From positions 3,348,001 through 3,412,000 of the forward strand of contig NZ_RCCA01000001.1 of the NCBI RefSeq assembly GCF_003663845.1: a DNA stretch of 64,000 bases, read 5' to 3'. This document shows positions 1-7,510 of this stretch, one piece after another. A program made the translations under genes and the position numbers. How positions within the stretch are numbered: position 1 is the first letter of the stretch; each line of letters starts with the position of its first letter. Origin of the DNA: Chryseobacterium sp. 7 (GTDB lineage Bacteria > Bacteroidota > Bacteroidia > Flavobacteriales > Weeksellaceae). The notes beneath the pieces are model-generated. The model was not told the origin of the DNA, searched no databases, and was given only the letters and a program-made list of their open reading frames with translations.

Positions 1-563
1 GTTCAGATCATTTAAAAGATTTTAACGGTTTTACTCCAAAAAATTATATGTCGGAGGACCAGAGATTTGCTGTCGGAAGACCTGATGTATTAACTTTCAC
101 TACGGATGCACTGACTGACGACATTACATTTGCAGGAGAGATCATGGCTAAACTGAATATAGCATCCTCTTCTACAGATGCAGATTTTGCTGTAAAATTA
201 ATTGACGTTTACCCTGAAGATTTCAAACCTGCAGAAAAGAAAGATGGAGTGATCTATGGCAACTACCACCAGATGGTAAGAAGTGAGATAATGCCTGCAA
301 GATTCAGAAATACAAAAGAAAAGGGAGAAGCCTTGGTTCCGAACCAGAAAACGGCTGTTAACTTCAGACTTCAGGATGTAGTTCACACATTCAAAAAAGG
401 ACATAAAATCCAGATTCAGATCAGCAGTACTTGGTTTCCGCTTTTCGCAATCAATCCGCAGAAGTTTATGGATAATCCGAATTATGCCAACAAGGAGGAT
501 TACACCAAAGCATTTATTAGAGTTTATGATGACAGCTCTATAGAAGCTGAAGTTTTAAAATAA
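1..563 (+). CDS. CocE/NonD family hydrolase, C-terminal part (cut by window start)
   Basis: The reading frame is open from base 3 to the stop at 561-563, so only the last ~187 residues are present. The visible part resembles the C-terminal jelly-roll domain (X-Pro dipeptidyl-peptidase C-terminal type) of CocE/NonD serine hydrolases: a stretch with GRPDVLTFTTDAL, then DITFAGEIMAKLNIASSS and DADFAVKLIDVYP, which are typical of that domain. The alpha/beta-hydrolase domain with the catalytic triad lies outside the window, so substrate (acyl ester, glutaryl-cephalosporin or X-Pro peptide) cannot be judged. An ATG at 48 is internal and is not the true start. A strong terminator follows. Confidence 0.85.
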   Translation, partial: SDHLKDFNGFTPKNYMSEDQRFAVGRPDVLTFTTDALTDDITFAGEIMAKLNIASSSTDADFAVKLIDVYPEDFKPAEKKDGVIYGNYHQMVRSEIMPARFRNTKEKGEALVPNQKTAVNFRLQDVVHTFKKGHKIQIQISSTWFPLFAINPQKFMDNPNYANKEDYTKAFIRVYDDSSIEAEVLK

Positions 564-567
564 ATTG

Positions 568-600
568 AAAAAGCTGTTCGTTTGAACAGCTTTTTGTTTT
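568..600 (+). terminator. Rho-independent terminator of the CocE-type hydrolase gene
   Basis: Perfect 12-bp stem, AAAAAGCTGTTC (568-579) pairing with GAACAGCTTTTT (584-595), loop GTTT, followed by GTTTT. It starts 4 bases after the stop codon. Confidence 0.85.
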
Positions 601-629
601 TGAGGATTTGAAGTATATTTTTAGGTTTT

Positions 630-639
630 GGCTAAAGCC
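630..639. repeat. Short dispersed palindrome GGCTAAAGCC, copy 1
   Basis: TTTTGGCTAAAGCC followed by an A/T-rich stretch containing TGATTT occurs here and again at 6665-6690. The core is a 10-base palindrome. It lies just after a terminator and before the end of the AlkB-like gene. Confidence 0.5.
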
Positions 640-650
640 GGATGATTTCT

Positions 651-1262
651 TTATTCCTCAATGGTTCTAAAGGTCAGGTTTACTCTGGGAGTTTTCACTT
701 TTGTGGTGGGAGGAAGTCTGTGAAGCCAGTTGTCTTGAGTAGTTCCTTTCATAATCAATAAGCTTCCGTTTTCCAGGAATACTTCTGCTTTCTCCTTAGT
801 GGTTTTATGTTTAAATAAAAACTTTCTTTCTGCTCCAAAAGTTAGAGAAGCAATGGCTCCATACTTTTTCAGATCTGTTTCACCATCGCTGTGGTAAGCC
901 ATACCTTCGCTTCCGTCGTGGTATAGATTTAGAAGGCATGAATTGTAAGTTTCACCAGAAACTTCTTCACATTTTTTCTTCAGTTCCAATAATTCCGGAG
1001 TCCAGAATTTAGCATATTTTGTTCTTTTTGAATAGGTATATTCAAAAGCTTTTTCTCCAAACCAGGCTACTTTTCTTTTAGTCAAAATCAGTTTTCCAAA
1101 GATTAATGCCTCATCGTTTTCCCATGGAATCTGGTTCAGCAGATAATCATAGTAAAAATCTGATTTTTCTTTTGAAAAAACCTTTCCATAATAATGAACG
1201 GTCCCGTCGTTCGGAAGGATATTAAGGGGATAATCGGATATTTCTTCGAAGAGACTCATCAT
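651..1262 (-). CDS. AlkB-like 2-oxoglutarate/Fe(II) dioxygenase (alkylated nucleic acid repair)
   Basis: 203 residues, the usual size for bacterial AlkB homologues. Oxidative dealkylation of N-alkylated bases using Fe(II), O2 and 2-oxoglutarate is the family role. The jelly-roll iron site is visible: H124 and D126 in YHSDGE, H181 in WLHRLP, and the 2-oxoglutarate/base-binding arginines R193 and R199 in PRVNLTFR. The sequence is closer to the eukaryote-like ALKBH2/3 type (NSCLLNLYHDG) than to E. coli AlkB, a pattern common in Bacteroidetes. The start is one of two adjacent ATGs (1262 or 1259). The next gene upstream on the same strand is an Ada-like protein, so this is probably a small alkylation-damage group, though a 161-base gap separates them. 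Confidence 0.88.
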   Translation of the reverse strand: MMSLFEEISDYPLNILPNDGTVHYYGKVFSKEKSDFYYDYLLNQIPWENDEALIFGKLILTKRKVAWFGEKAFEYTYSKRTKYAKFWTPELLELKKKCEEVSGETYNSCLLNLYHDGSEGMAYHSDGETDLKKYGAIASLTFGAERKFLFKHKTTKEKAEVFLENGSLLIMKGTTQDNWLHRLPPTTKVKTPRVNLTFRTIEE

Positions 1263-1332
1263 AACCTTCTAATTAAATGTTTTATTACTGTAAAAAGTAC
1301 AATGTAAAATGTATTTATGACTTTTATTCAAA

Positions 1333-1376
1333 CACAAATTACACCAATGTTTTTCACAAATTACACGAATTTTCAC
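1333..1376. repeat. 22-bp tandem repeat, two units
   Basis: CACAAATTACAC occurs at 1333-1344 and again at 1355-1366, 22 bases apart, each followed by (C/G)AAT and a T-run ending in TTTCAC. It fills the gap between the AlkB-like and Ada-like genes. Confidence 0.6.
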
Positions 1377-1423
1377 ATCAATAGAAATGGACTTTAACCA
1401 AAACTGATCAGATATGTTTTATT

Positions 1424-2266
1424 TCAGGAGTAAATATGTGAACCTTCCCAGCCCACAATCAGCTGTTTTCTTTCACTTCCCCAGCGGTAGCCGCCAAGAT
1501 GTCCTGTAGACTGAATCACACGGTGACATGGAATAAGAAATGCCACAGGATTACTTCCAATAGCTGTTCCGACTGCTCTGGATGCTTTAGGATTTCCAAT
1601 TTTTTCAGCGAGATTGCCATATGTAGACAGCTTTCCCATCGGAATGGTCAACAGGCTTTCCCAAACTTTAAGCTGAAAATCGGTTCCTTTTAAGTGTAAT
1701 TTTATCGTATTGAGTTTTGTCCAGTCTTTATCGAATATGGACAGTGCATTCTTTTGAAGGATGTCTTGCTGCTCAATAAAAGAAGCATTAGGGAACTTTT
1801 GTTTCAGTTCCCCAAATGCTTTTTCTTTATCGTCTTCAAAAGCCATATAGCAGATTCCTTTTTCTGTAGAAGCTACTAACAGATTCCCGAAAGGACTCTC
1901 AGAAAAACTGTAATGAATATTGAGGCTTTTTCCTCCGTTTTTATATTCTGCCGGAGACATTCCTTCAATCTTTACAAACAGATCATGAAGCCTGCTGGTA
2001 CTTGAAAATCCTGTCTCATATGCAGCATCAAACAAACTTGCTTTTTCTTCCTTCAATAAATTTTTAGCATGTTCAAGACTGATGAACTGCAAAAACTTTT
2101 TCGGACTTGTTCCTGCCCAATCTGTAAAGATTTTCTGAAAATGGGCCGGACTCAAATGAATATTCTCTGCCACTTCCTCCAAACTTGGCTGAAGCCTGAA
2201 ATTGCTCTGGATATACTCTATCGCCTTAGCAATTCTGTTATAATCTATCTGACTTTGTGTGGACAT
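1424..2266 (-). CDS. Ada-like fusion: AraC-type HTH plus methylated-DNA-protein cysteine methyltransferase
   Basis: 280 residues. The N-terminal ~110 residues are an AraC-type double helix-turn-helix (NIHLSPAHFQKIFTDWAGTSP, then AAYETGFSSTSRLHDLF). Residues ~115-275 are an O6-alkylguanine-DNA alkyltransferase domain with the active-site motif IPCHRVIQ; C247 is the methyl acceptor. The family repairs O6-methylguanine by transfer to cysteine, and in E. coli Ada the AraC domain turns on repair genes. This protein lacks the zinc-binding, phosphotriester-sensing N-terminal domain of full Ada, so it probably cannot be switched by Cys-38-type methylation. It lies upstream of the AlkB-like gene on the same strand and may regulate it. 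The product is certain in domain content; the regulatory role is inferred. Confidence 0.88.
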   Translation of the reverse strand: MSTQSQIDYNRIAKAIEYIQSNFRLQPSLEEVAENIHLSPAHFQKIFTDWAGTSPKKFLQFISLEHAKNLLKEEKASLFDAAYETGFSSTSRLHDLFVKIEGMSPAEYKNGGKSLNIHYSFSESPFGNLLVASTEKGICYMAFEDDKEKAFGELKQKFPNASFIEQQDILQKNALSIFDKDWTKLNTIKLHLKGTDFQLKVWESLLTIPMGKLSTYGNLAEKIGNPKASRAVGTAIGSNPVAFLIPCHRVIQSTGHLGGYRWGSERKQLIVGWEGSHIYS

Positions 2267-2335
2267 TTTATTATTATTTTACCTCACAAATTTCCTAAGA
2301 ATATACGGCAGAAAAAATCCGATTCTTGCGGAATA

Positions 2336-3193
2336 TTAGTTGTTGTTATAAATATCGTAGTAAGCAAGCATTTTGTAATATAGCTTAGCAGAAAGGAAAG
2401 CCGTTGGCTTAGCCATTGGAGAATCCATTAATTCTACAATGTCAAATGCTACTACATTACATTTTTCAAATACTTTTCTTAATAATTCCAACGTTGGATA
2501 CCATTGTAATCCACCTGGCTCAGGCGTTCCTGTAGAAGGTGCAATAGAAGGATCAAAAGCATCTAAATCAATAGTGATATAAACATTTCCTGATACTTTC
2601 TCCAATACATCATTGATCCAGTTTTCGTTGTTTGCAATTTCGTGAGCAAAGAATACTCTTCCTTCCGGTAAATATTCCACTTCTTCTACATCCATAGAAC
2701 GGATTCCCACCTGTACTAAATTATGCTTCTGATTGGCTTCAAAAACTGCACACGCATGGTTGGAAGTAGAACCGTGGAAATCTGGACGTAAATCTGTGTG
2801 AGCATCAAGCTGAAGAACCGTAAGGTTTTCAAATTTCTCTCCTACTGCACGGATAGAACCAATAGAAACAGAGTGCTCTCCACCAAAAAGAGTGAATAAT
2901 TTACCATCATTGTTCAAAAGTTCTTTTGTTTTCTGATAAACGGCTTCCGTCATTGCTTCCGGAGTAGAATTCTCAGAAACTTCACCAGCTAAGTAAACTC
3001 CCTGTAGATAAGGTTCTGTTTGAGTTTCAATATCATAAAGCTCCATGTTTTCAGAAGCGTTTAAGAATAATTCCGGGCCTTTATCAGCTCCTTTACCCCA
3101 TGTTGAAGTTCCATCGTAAGGAACGGTTACCAACATTACTTTCGAATTCTCTAACGTTGCGTTTTCCTCGGGAATTCCTGCGTATGTTCTCAT
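2336..3193 (-). CDS. speB: Agmatinase (arginase/ureohydrolase family)
   Basis: 285 residues, normal length. Hydrolyses agmatine to putrescine and urea with a two-Mn centre. The metal ligands are visible: H107 in GGEHSVS, D130/H132/D134 in LDAHTD, and D209/D211 in ITIDLDAFDPS; the following APSTGTPEPGGL loop is the signature of agmatinase/guanidinobutyrase-like members. Arginine decarboxylase lies 1 kb away on the same strand, which supports agmatine as substrate and an arginine-agmatine-putrescine route. A HAD gene on the other strand sits between the two, so they are not one transcript. A TATCTTTG box lies about 46 bases before the start. Confidence 0.9.
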   Translation of the reverse strand: MRTYAGIPEENATLENSKVMLVTVPYDGTSTWGKGADKGPELFLNASENMELYDIETQTEPYLQGVYLAGEVSENSTPEAMTEAVYQKTKELLNNDGKLFTLFGGEHSVSIGSIRAVGEKFENLTVLQLDAHTDLRPDFHGSTSNHACAVFEANQKHNLVQVGIRSMDVEEVEYLPEGRVFFAHEIANNENWINDVLEKVSGNVYITIDLDAFDPSIAPSTGTPEPGGLQWYPTLELLRKVFEKCNVVAFDIVELMDSPMAKPTAFLSAKLYYKMLAYYDIYNNN

Positions 3194-3238
3194 GCTTTAT
3201 TTAAAAATTTTAATGTTTTAAAATTGAAATATTGGCTA

Positions 3239-3246
3239 CAAAGATA
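3239..3246 (-). promoter_or_regulatory. Likely -7 box (TATCTTTG) of speB
   Basis: Exact match to the Bacteroidetes sigma-ABfr -7 element TAnnTTTG on the minus strand, 46 bases before the speB ATG. No clear TTTG -33 box is seen at the right distance. Confidence 0.4.
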
Positions 3247-3395
3247 CGAAGAGTTTACGAGTTGGAGCGTAAGAGTCTTAGAGAGTTTATGAGTTACAGA
3301 CTCACCCCTTACTACCTATTATCTGCTACCTGCCACCTATTATCTATCACCTTCCCTTTTCACTCTCAACTCAAATGGTTATTTTTGTACAAAAC
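3247..3395. repeat. Low-complexity intergenic repeat (GAGTTTAcGAGTT and ACCTATTATCT units)
   Basis: The left part repeats GAG(T)TTA(C/T)GAGTT with GTAAGAGTCTTAGAGAG. The right part is a pyrimidine-rich run with CTACCTATTATCT, GCTACCTGCCACC and TATTATCTATCACC. The strand asymmetry and short imperfect units indicate degenerate tandem repeats, not protein-coding sequence, although an open frame runs through it. Confidence 0.5.
3380..3387 (+). promoter_or_regulatory. Likely -7 box (TATTTTTG) of the HAD gene
   Basis: Exact TAnnTTTG match 15 bases before the ATG at 3403, implying a very short leader. Its position supports 3403 rather than 3232 as the start of the HAD protein. Confidence 0.4.
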
Positions 3396-3402
3396 TCATT
3401 AT

Positions 3403-4062
3403 ATGCCTTTAAAAGCTGTCCTTTTTGATATGGATGGGGTAATTGTAGATACAGAACCCTTGCATAGAAAAGCTTATTTCAAAACGTTTGATGAACTGGA
3501 AATTGCTGTTTCCGAAGATTTATACACTTCTTTCACCGGAGCTTCTACCAAAAGAGTTTCTGAAACATTGATTAAAGAATTTAATTTGAATCAGACTTAT
3601 GAAGCCATTGCAGGGATCAAAAGATCTCATTTCAAAGATTATTTTTACAATGATGATGAATTTGATTTAATTCCGGGCGTAAGACAGCTGATTGAACATT
3701 ATTATGAAAACGGAATAAAGCTTATTTTGGCTTCTTCTGCTACTATGGTAACGATTAATATGGTCTTTGAAAAATTCGGATTGGAGCAATATTTCAGCGG
3801 AAAGATCAGCGGTGCAGATTTAAAAGAATCAAAACCTCATCCTGAAGTTTTCTTACTGGCTGCCGAAATGTCGGGAGAACCTGTTGAAAACTGCATGGTG
3901 ATTGAAGATTCTACCAACGGAATTCTGGCAGCTCACAGAGCCAAAATCTTCTGTGCTGCTTATAGAAGTCCACATTCTAAAAATCAGGATTACACGTTAG
4001 CGGATACTGTAATTTCTGATTATGAAGAATTGGAACTGGATAAGATTTCAAAATATTTTTAA
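3403..4062 (+). CDS. HAD family hydrolase, beta-phosphoglucomutase-like phosphatase
   Basis: 219 residues from the ATG at 3403. An open frame begins at 3232, but its first 57 codons lie in low-complexity repeat DNA and the family begins at MPLKAVLFDMDGV. HAD motif I is LFDMDGVIVDTEP, with nucleophile D9 and acid/base D11; motif II is the ASSA segment, motif III the K in ESKPHPEVF, and motif IV is MVIEDSTNG. The cap is alpha-helical (C1 type), as in beta-phosphoglucomutase and related sugar or nucleotide phosphatases. Substrate cannot be read from sequence. It stands alone between the divergent speB and the convergent speA, with its own promoter box and terminator. Confidence 0.88.
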   Translation: MPLKAVLFDMDGVIVDTEPLHRKAYFKTFDELEIAVSEDLYTSFTGASTKRVSETLIKEFNLNQTYEAIAGIKRSHFKDYFYNDDEFDLIPGVRQLIEHYYENGIKLILASSATMVTINMVFEKFGLEQYFSGKISGADLKESKPHPEVFLLAAEMSGEPVENCMVIEDSTNGILAAHRAKIFCAAYRSPHSKNQDYTLADTVISDYEELELDKISKYF

Positions 4063-4065
4063 ATA

Positions 4066-4099
4066 AAAAGCTCTCAGAAAAATCTGAGAGCTTTTGTTT
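4066..4099 (+). terminator. Rho-independent terminator after the HAD gene
   Basis: Perfect 13-bp stem AAAAGCTCTCAGA / TCTGAGAGCTTTT with an AAAA loop, followed by GTTTTG. It begins 4 bases after the stop. Confidence 0.85.
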
Positions 4100-4103
4100 T
4101 GTA

Positions 4104-4256
4104 TATACTTTGTCATCTGAACGAGGTGAAGACTTTTAACTTTACTTAATTCTTAATCAAAAACTTAATGGTTAAATTTTAAAACATTAAGTTTTATTTA
4201 GTGGTTAAGATTATTAAGGTTAGATTGCTTCGTCACATTCGTTCCTCGCAATGACT
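4104..4256. repeat. Degenerate dispersed intergenic repeats
   Basis: GTCATCTGAACGAGGTGAAGA (near 4112) is a relative of the GTCATTCTGA...GTGAAGAATCT unit at 6721. The right end has GATTGCTTCGTCAC and CTCGCAATGAC (4222-4255), resembling GGATCGCTTC...ACGCAATGAC at 10951-10979. The middle has several CTTAATGGTTAA-type short repeats. Confidence 0.5.
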
Positions 4257-4257
4257 T

Positions 4258-5652
4258 TTATTTATAACCAAGAATTTTCAGGATGTCTTCCGGCTCCTGT
4301 TTTTCACGGAAAATTTCGTATTGCAATTCACCGTTTTCATCCTTTTGAATCAGAACGTGTCTCGGCTGAGGCATCAGGCAGTGGTGTACTCCGCCATAAC
4401 CTCCGATGGTTTCCTGATAAGCTCCAGTGTGGAAGAATCCGATATACAAAGGTTTTGTATCACTGAAAACAGGCAAATAAATCGCGTTGGTATGCTGTTC
4501 CGAGTTATAATAATCGTCTGAATCACAAGTTAATCCTCCAAGAAAAACTCTTTCATAGGTATCTTCCCAACGGTTAAGCGGAAGCATGATAAAGTGTCTT
4601 GAGATTGCCCATGTATCAGGAAGAGTGGTCATGAAAGAAGAATCAATCATATTCCATTTTTCTCTGTCGTTCTGACGTTTCTGAGAAATGATTTTGTAAA
4701 GGTTCGCCCCACTTTCTCCTACAGTAAAGCTTCCGAACTCCGTATAGATATTAGGTTCTTCCACTCCTTCCTCTTCGCAGAATTTCTTGATCTGAGAAAC
4801 GATTTCTTCTACCATATACTGATAGTCGTAATCAAAGTTTAAAGAAGTTTTGATTGGAAAACCTCCTCCAATGTTCAGAGAATCCACTTCAGGAGCAATT
4901 TTCTTCAAACGTGCATATACACGAAGACATTTGTACAATTCGTTCCAGTAGTATGAAGTATCTTTAATCCCGGTATTAATGAAGAAGTGAAGCATTTTCA
5001 GTCTTGCATTCGGGTGTTCAGCAATCTTCTGGCTGTAATAAGGAATAATATCTTTATATCCGATTCCTAATCTTGAGGTGTAGAATTCGAACTTAGGTTC
5101 TTCCTCTGATGCAATTCTGATTCCGATATTAAAGGTAGAATCGATGCTTTCCGTAAGCTTATCCAATTCTCTGTAGTTATCAAGAATCGGAGTAATATTT
5201 TCAAAACCGCTGTTGATCATATCTGAAATCTTTGCCAGATAATCATCGGTCTTAAAGCCATTACAGATGACTTCAATATTTTTATCTACTTTCTCTTTTT
5301 CATAAAGAGATTTTACAATATCCATATCATAAGCAGACGATGTTTCTATCGAAATATCATTCTTCAGGGCTTCTTCCAATACGAAATTGAAATGACTGGA
5401 TTTTGTACAGTAACAGTAGGTATAATTCTTTTTATATTCAATTTTTTCAAAAGCTTCTTTAAACCAGCTTTTAGCTTTCTGAATATTTTGAGAAATTCTC
5501 GGCAAATAGCTAATCTTTAGCGGAGTGCCAAATTGCTCTACAACGTCCATCAATGGAACATCGTGAAACAACAAATTGTTCTCAGAAACATTAAATTCCT
5601 CTGTAGGGAAATACAATGTCTGATCAATAAGTTCCGAGTACTTTATTTTCAT
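4258..5652 (-). CDS. speA: Biosynthetic arginine decarboxylase (PLP, alanine-racemase fold)
   Basis: 464 residues. Converts arginine to agmatine and CO2. The protein has the fold-type III PLP barrel pattern: the Lys of YCYCTKSSHF near residue 82 is the expected PLP Schiff-base lysine, LNIGGGFPIK gives the phosphate-binding glycine loop, and CDSDD near the C-terminal third is the typical substrate-site cysteine/aspartate motif of this family. It is shorter than E. coli SpeA (658 residues) but matches the compact form annotated as arginine decarboxylase in Flavobacteriia. The agmatinase nearby supports arginine rather than ornithine or diaminopimelate as the substrate. Confidence 0.85.
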   Translation of the reverse strand: MKIKYSELIDQTLYFPTEEFNVSENNLLFHDVPLMDVVEQFGTPLKISYLPRISQNIQKAKSWFKEAFEKIEYKKNYTYCYCTKSSHFNFVLEEALKNDISIETSSAYDMDIVKSLYEKEKVDKNIEVICNGFKTDDYLAKISDMINSGFENITPILDNYRELDKLTESIDSTFNIGIRIASEEEPKFEFYTSRLGIGYKDIIPYYSQKIAEHPNARLKMLHFFINTGIKDTSYYWNELYKCLRVYARLKKIAPEVDSLNIGGGFPIKTSLNFDYDYQYMVEEIVSQIKKFCEEEGVEEPNIYTEFGSFTVGESGANLYKIISQKRQNDREKWNMIDSSFMTTLPDTWAISRHFIMLPLNRWEDTYERVFLGGLTCDSDDYYNSEQHTNAIYLPVFSDTKPLYIGFFHTGAYQETIGGYGGVHHCLMPQPRHVLIQKDENGELQYEIFREKQEPEDILKILGYK

Positions 5653-5774
5653 TTCTAAACAAGTGAATTAAGAAATGCAAAATTGCTAAAAAAGTTTCAT
5701 TTTTAGGTGTTAAAATTATTATAATTTTAATTTAAAAGGCAATATTAAATCGTACAAAAATTTATCTCTGATAA

Positions 5775-6650
5775 TCAATACGTAAACTTTTGAATATACT
5801 CGTTTCTTTTGGCATCTGAGATCCCCAATACCTGCTTAATATAAGCATCTGCAGACCCATATTTTTTATTGATCTCCTCAAAAGCGGCATCAAGATATCT
5901 TTTTTCTACCCAGCTTAGCTTTTCAAGTACCTTCAAATCCATCTTTGGATAGAGGAAATGCAGATTATTGGCAAGATGGAGTCTTTTCTGAACGAGGTCT
6001 TTTCTGTAATTATTAGATAAAAGATATTCATTATAAATAGTCTCCTTATCAAATTTCAGGATCGTAAGAATTAATGCCGTGGTAATTCCCGTTCTGTCTT
6101 TTCCTGCAGTACAGTGATAAAGAATCGGATCTTTGGATTCCAGAATTTCTGTAATAATCCTCTTTATTGTTTCCGGATTTTCTGTAACATATTCGCGGTA
6201 GAAGTCGATCATTCTTTTATCAGCATCTGAAGCATTTACTTTACCTTTAAGAACCAGTTTTTTGGCCTGAGCCAGCTGATCTCCCTCATCCTCAAACGCT
6301 GAATATTTTTTATAACTCATTTCTGAAGGTAACTGGTCCGGTTTTTCGGCAATTTCTTTTGAATTTCTAAGATCAATAATTTCTTTGATCCCCAGTTTTT
6401 CAAATTCGTCAAAAGATTTATTTTTAAGCTTATGAAGATGGGCACTTCGGTAGAACTTTCCTTCTTTTAAGGTTCTTCCCTCTACATTTTTGATATTTCC
6501 GACAGTTCGGAAATTCGTTACTTTTTTTATTTGAATTACTTTTTCAGTTTCATTTTTTCCATACTCGGGTGTTTCAAAATGCTGTGTTTTGCATGAGAAA
6601 AAACAACATAATGAAATGGTGAAAACTGATATTTTGATTAGTTTATTCAA
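5775..6650 (-). CDS. Lipoprotein tyrosine/serine phosphatase (Y_phosphatase3 type)
   Basis: 291 residues. An N-terminal signal peptide ends in a lipobox, with C20 in CCFFSC as the lipidated cysteine, so the enzyme is probably anchored in the periplasm or at the cell surface. The cysteine phosphatase loop is HCTAGKDRTG, with nucleophile C180 and R186 of the CX5R motif. NFRTVGNIKN near residue 46 resembles the NFRDLGG opening of the bacterial tyrosine/serine or phosphoinositide phosphatase family. Proteins of this group can act on phosphotyrosine or phosphoinositides, and the substrate here is not evident. It is single in its context, between speA and a large inverted repeat. Confidence 0.85.
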   Translation of the reverse strand: MNKLIKISVFTISLCCFFSCKTQHFETPEYGKNETEKVIQIKKVTNFRTVGNIKNVEGRTLKEGKFYRSAHLHKLKNKSFDEFEKLGIKEIIDLRNSKEIAEKPDQLPSEMSYKKYSAFEDEGDQLAQAKKLVLKGKVNASDADKRMIDFYREYVTENPETIKRIITEILESKDPILYHCTAGKDRTGITTALILTILKFDKETIYNEYLLSNNYRKDLVQKRLHLANNLHFLYPKMDLKVLEKLSWVEKRYLDAAFEEINKKYGSADAYIKQVLGISDAKRNEYIQKFTY

Positions 6651-6668
6651 TATTTTTAATAAGTTTTG

Positions 6669-6678
6669 GCTAAAGCCA
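6669..6678. repeat. Short dispersed palindrome GGCTAAAGCC, copy 2
   Basis: Same TTTTGGCTAAAGCC...TGATTT context as the copy at 630-639. It lies beside the large inverted repeat at 6709-6831. Confidence 0.5.
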
Positions 6679-6708
6679 ATTGATTTTATTGTTTTTGTTT
6701 AAAACGGG

Positions 6709-6831
6709 CTGTCTCAAAGTGTCATTCTGAACAAAATGAAATGTAGTGAAGAATCTCATATGTTTGGTTATCACTGAGATTCTTCCTTCGTCAGAATGAC
6801 AAAAGCCAGATTGTTTGACTTTTGAGACAGT
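6709..6831. repeat. Nested imperfect inverted repeat, ~123 bp (REP/MITE-like)
   Basis: Three nested arms pair: CTGTCTCAAA (6710-6719) with TTTGAGACAG (6821-6830), GTCATTCTGA (6721-6730) with TCAGAATGAC (6791-6800), and AAGAATCTCA (6749-6758) with TGAGATTCTT (6775-6784). The unit GTCATTCTGA...GTGAAGAATCT is a familiar dispersed intergenic motif in Bacteroidetes genomes (from memory). It lies between the phosphatase gene start and the thiN gene end and has no coding content. Confidence 0.75.
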
Positions 6832-6862
6832 CTCTTCTATGGAAAGGATGATATTTTAATGT

Positions 6863-7510
6863 TTAGTAGATTGCCGGATATTCTATCTCCGCTATTCCTA
6901 CAAATAATAAAACAGCTCCAGATTCATATTCCACGGTAATTTCATCATCAATGGCGAAATTCCGGGTTCCAATTCTGGAGGTAATACTTAGGTTTTCATT
7001 GGTCAAAGGCCAATTGAGTCCTTTTGTTGTAATATGATTTGCTGATGGAAACGGATAAAGAGAAATCATTCTGTTTTTTACTTCTTTCAGTGTAAAATGA
7101 TTGGGAATAAAATAATATTCAGAAAACTCATCATAAAATGTAATGTTCATCTGCTCTTTAAATGCATACGCAACAGTAAGGTTTCCCAGAAAATGATCCT
7201 GTTCACCTCCGCTTCCTCCCAGAACATCAATGTCTGAAAATCCTCTTTCCTGAATAATTTCCAATGCTTTATGAAAATCTGTTTTTTCCTGATCCAGTGT
7301 AAGGATAAATTTTCCCTCATACATATCTTCATCTGATCCGGAGTGAGAATCAAAATCACCGGAAATAAAATCCAGCTTATCCAGAGGAAATCCCATTTTT
7401 TTTAAATAATGAAAAGCACCGTCTGTACAGGCAATTAAACCATAATTATCAGGATTGGGTAATGATTTTGGAGCATCTCCGTTAATGAAAAGTAATGCTT
7501 TATCTCTCAT
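6863..7510 (-). CDS. thiN: Thiamine diphosphokinase
   Basis: 215 residues, normal length. Transfers pyrophosphate from ATP to thiamine to give thiamine diphosphate. Family motifs are present: ACTDGAFHYL, DFISGDFDSH (metal and substrate aspartates), LDQEKTDFHKAL (the DQxxTD signature) and VLGGSGGEQDHFLGN (the GGxGGRxDH-type nucleotide site). The C-terminal third is the small beta-barrel thiamine-binding domain. The start overlaps the end of the cobalamin adenosyltransferase gene by 11 bases, indicating translational coupling of two cofactor enzymes. Confidence 0.9.
   Translation of the reverse strand: MRDKALLFINGDAPKSLPNPDNYGLIACTDGAFHYLKKMGFPLDKLDFISGDFDSHSGSDEDMYEGKFILTLDQEKTDFHKALEIIQERGFSDIDVLGGSGGEQDHFLGNLTVAYAFKEQMNITFYDEFSEYYFIPNHFTLKEVKNRMISLYPFPSANHITTKGLNWPLTNENLSITSRIGTRNFAIDDEITVEYESGAVLLFVGIAEIEYPAIY

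Noticed and set aside
1333..1376. CRISPR-like array
   Set aside because: Only two short units of 22 bases, no spacer pattern and no cas genes.
3232..3402. N-terminal extension of the HAD protein
   Set aside because: It runs through low-complexity repeats; the HAD fold and a promoter box place the start at 3403.
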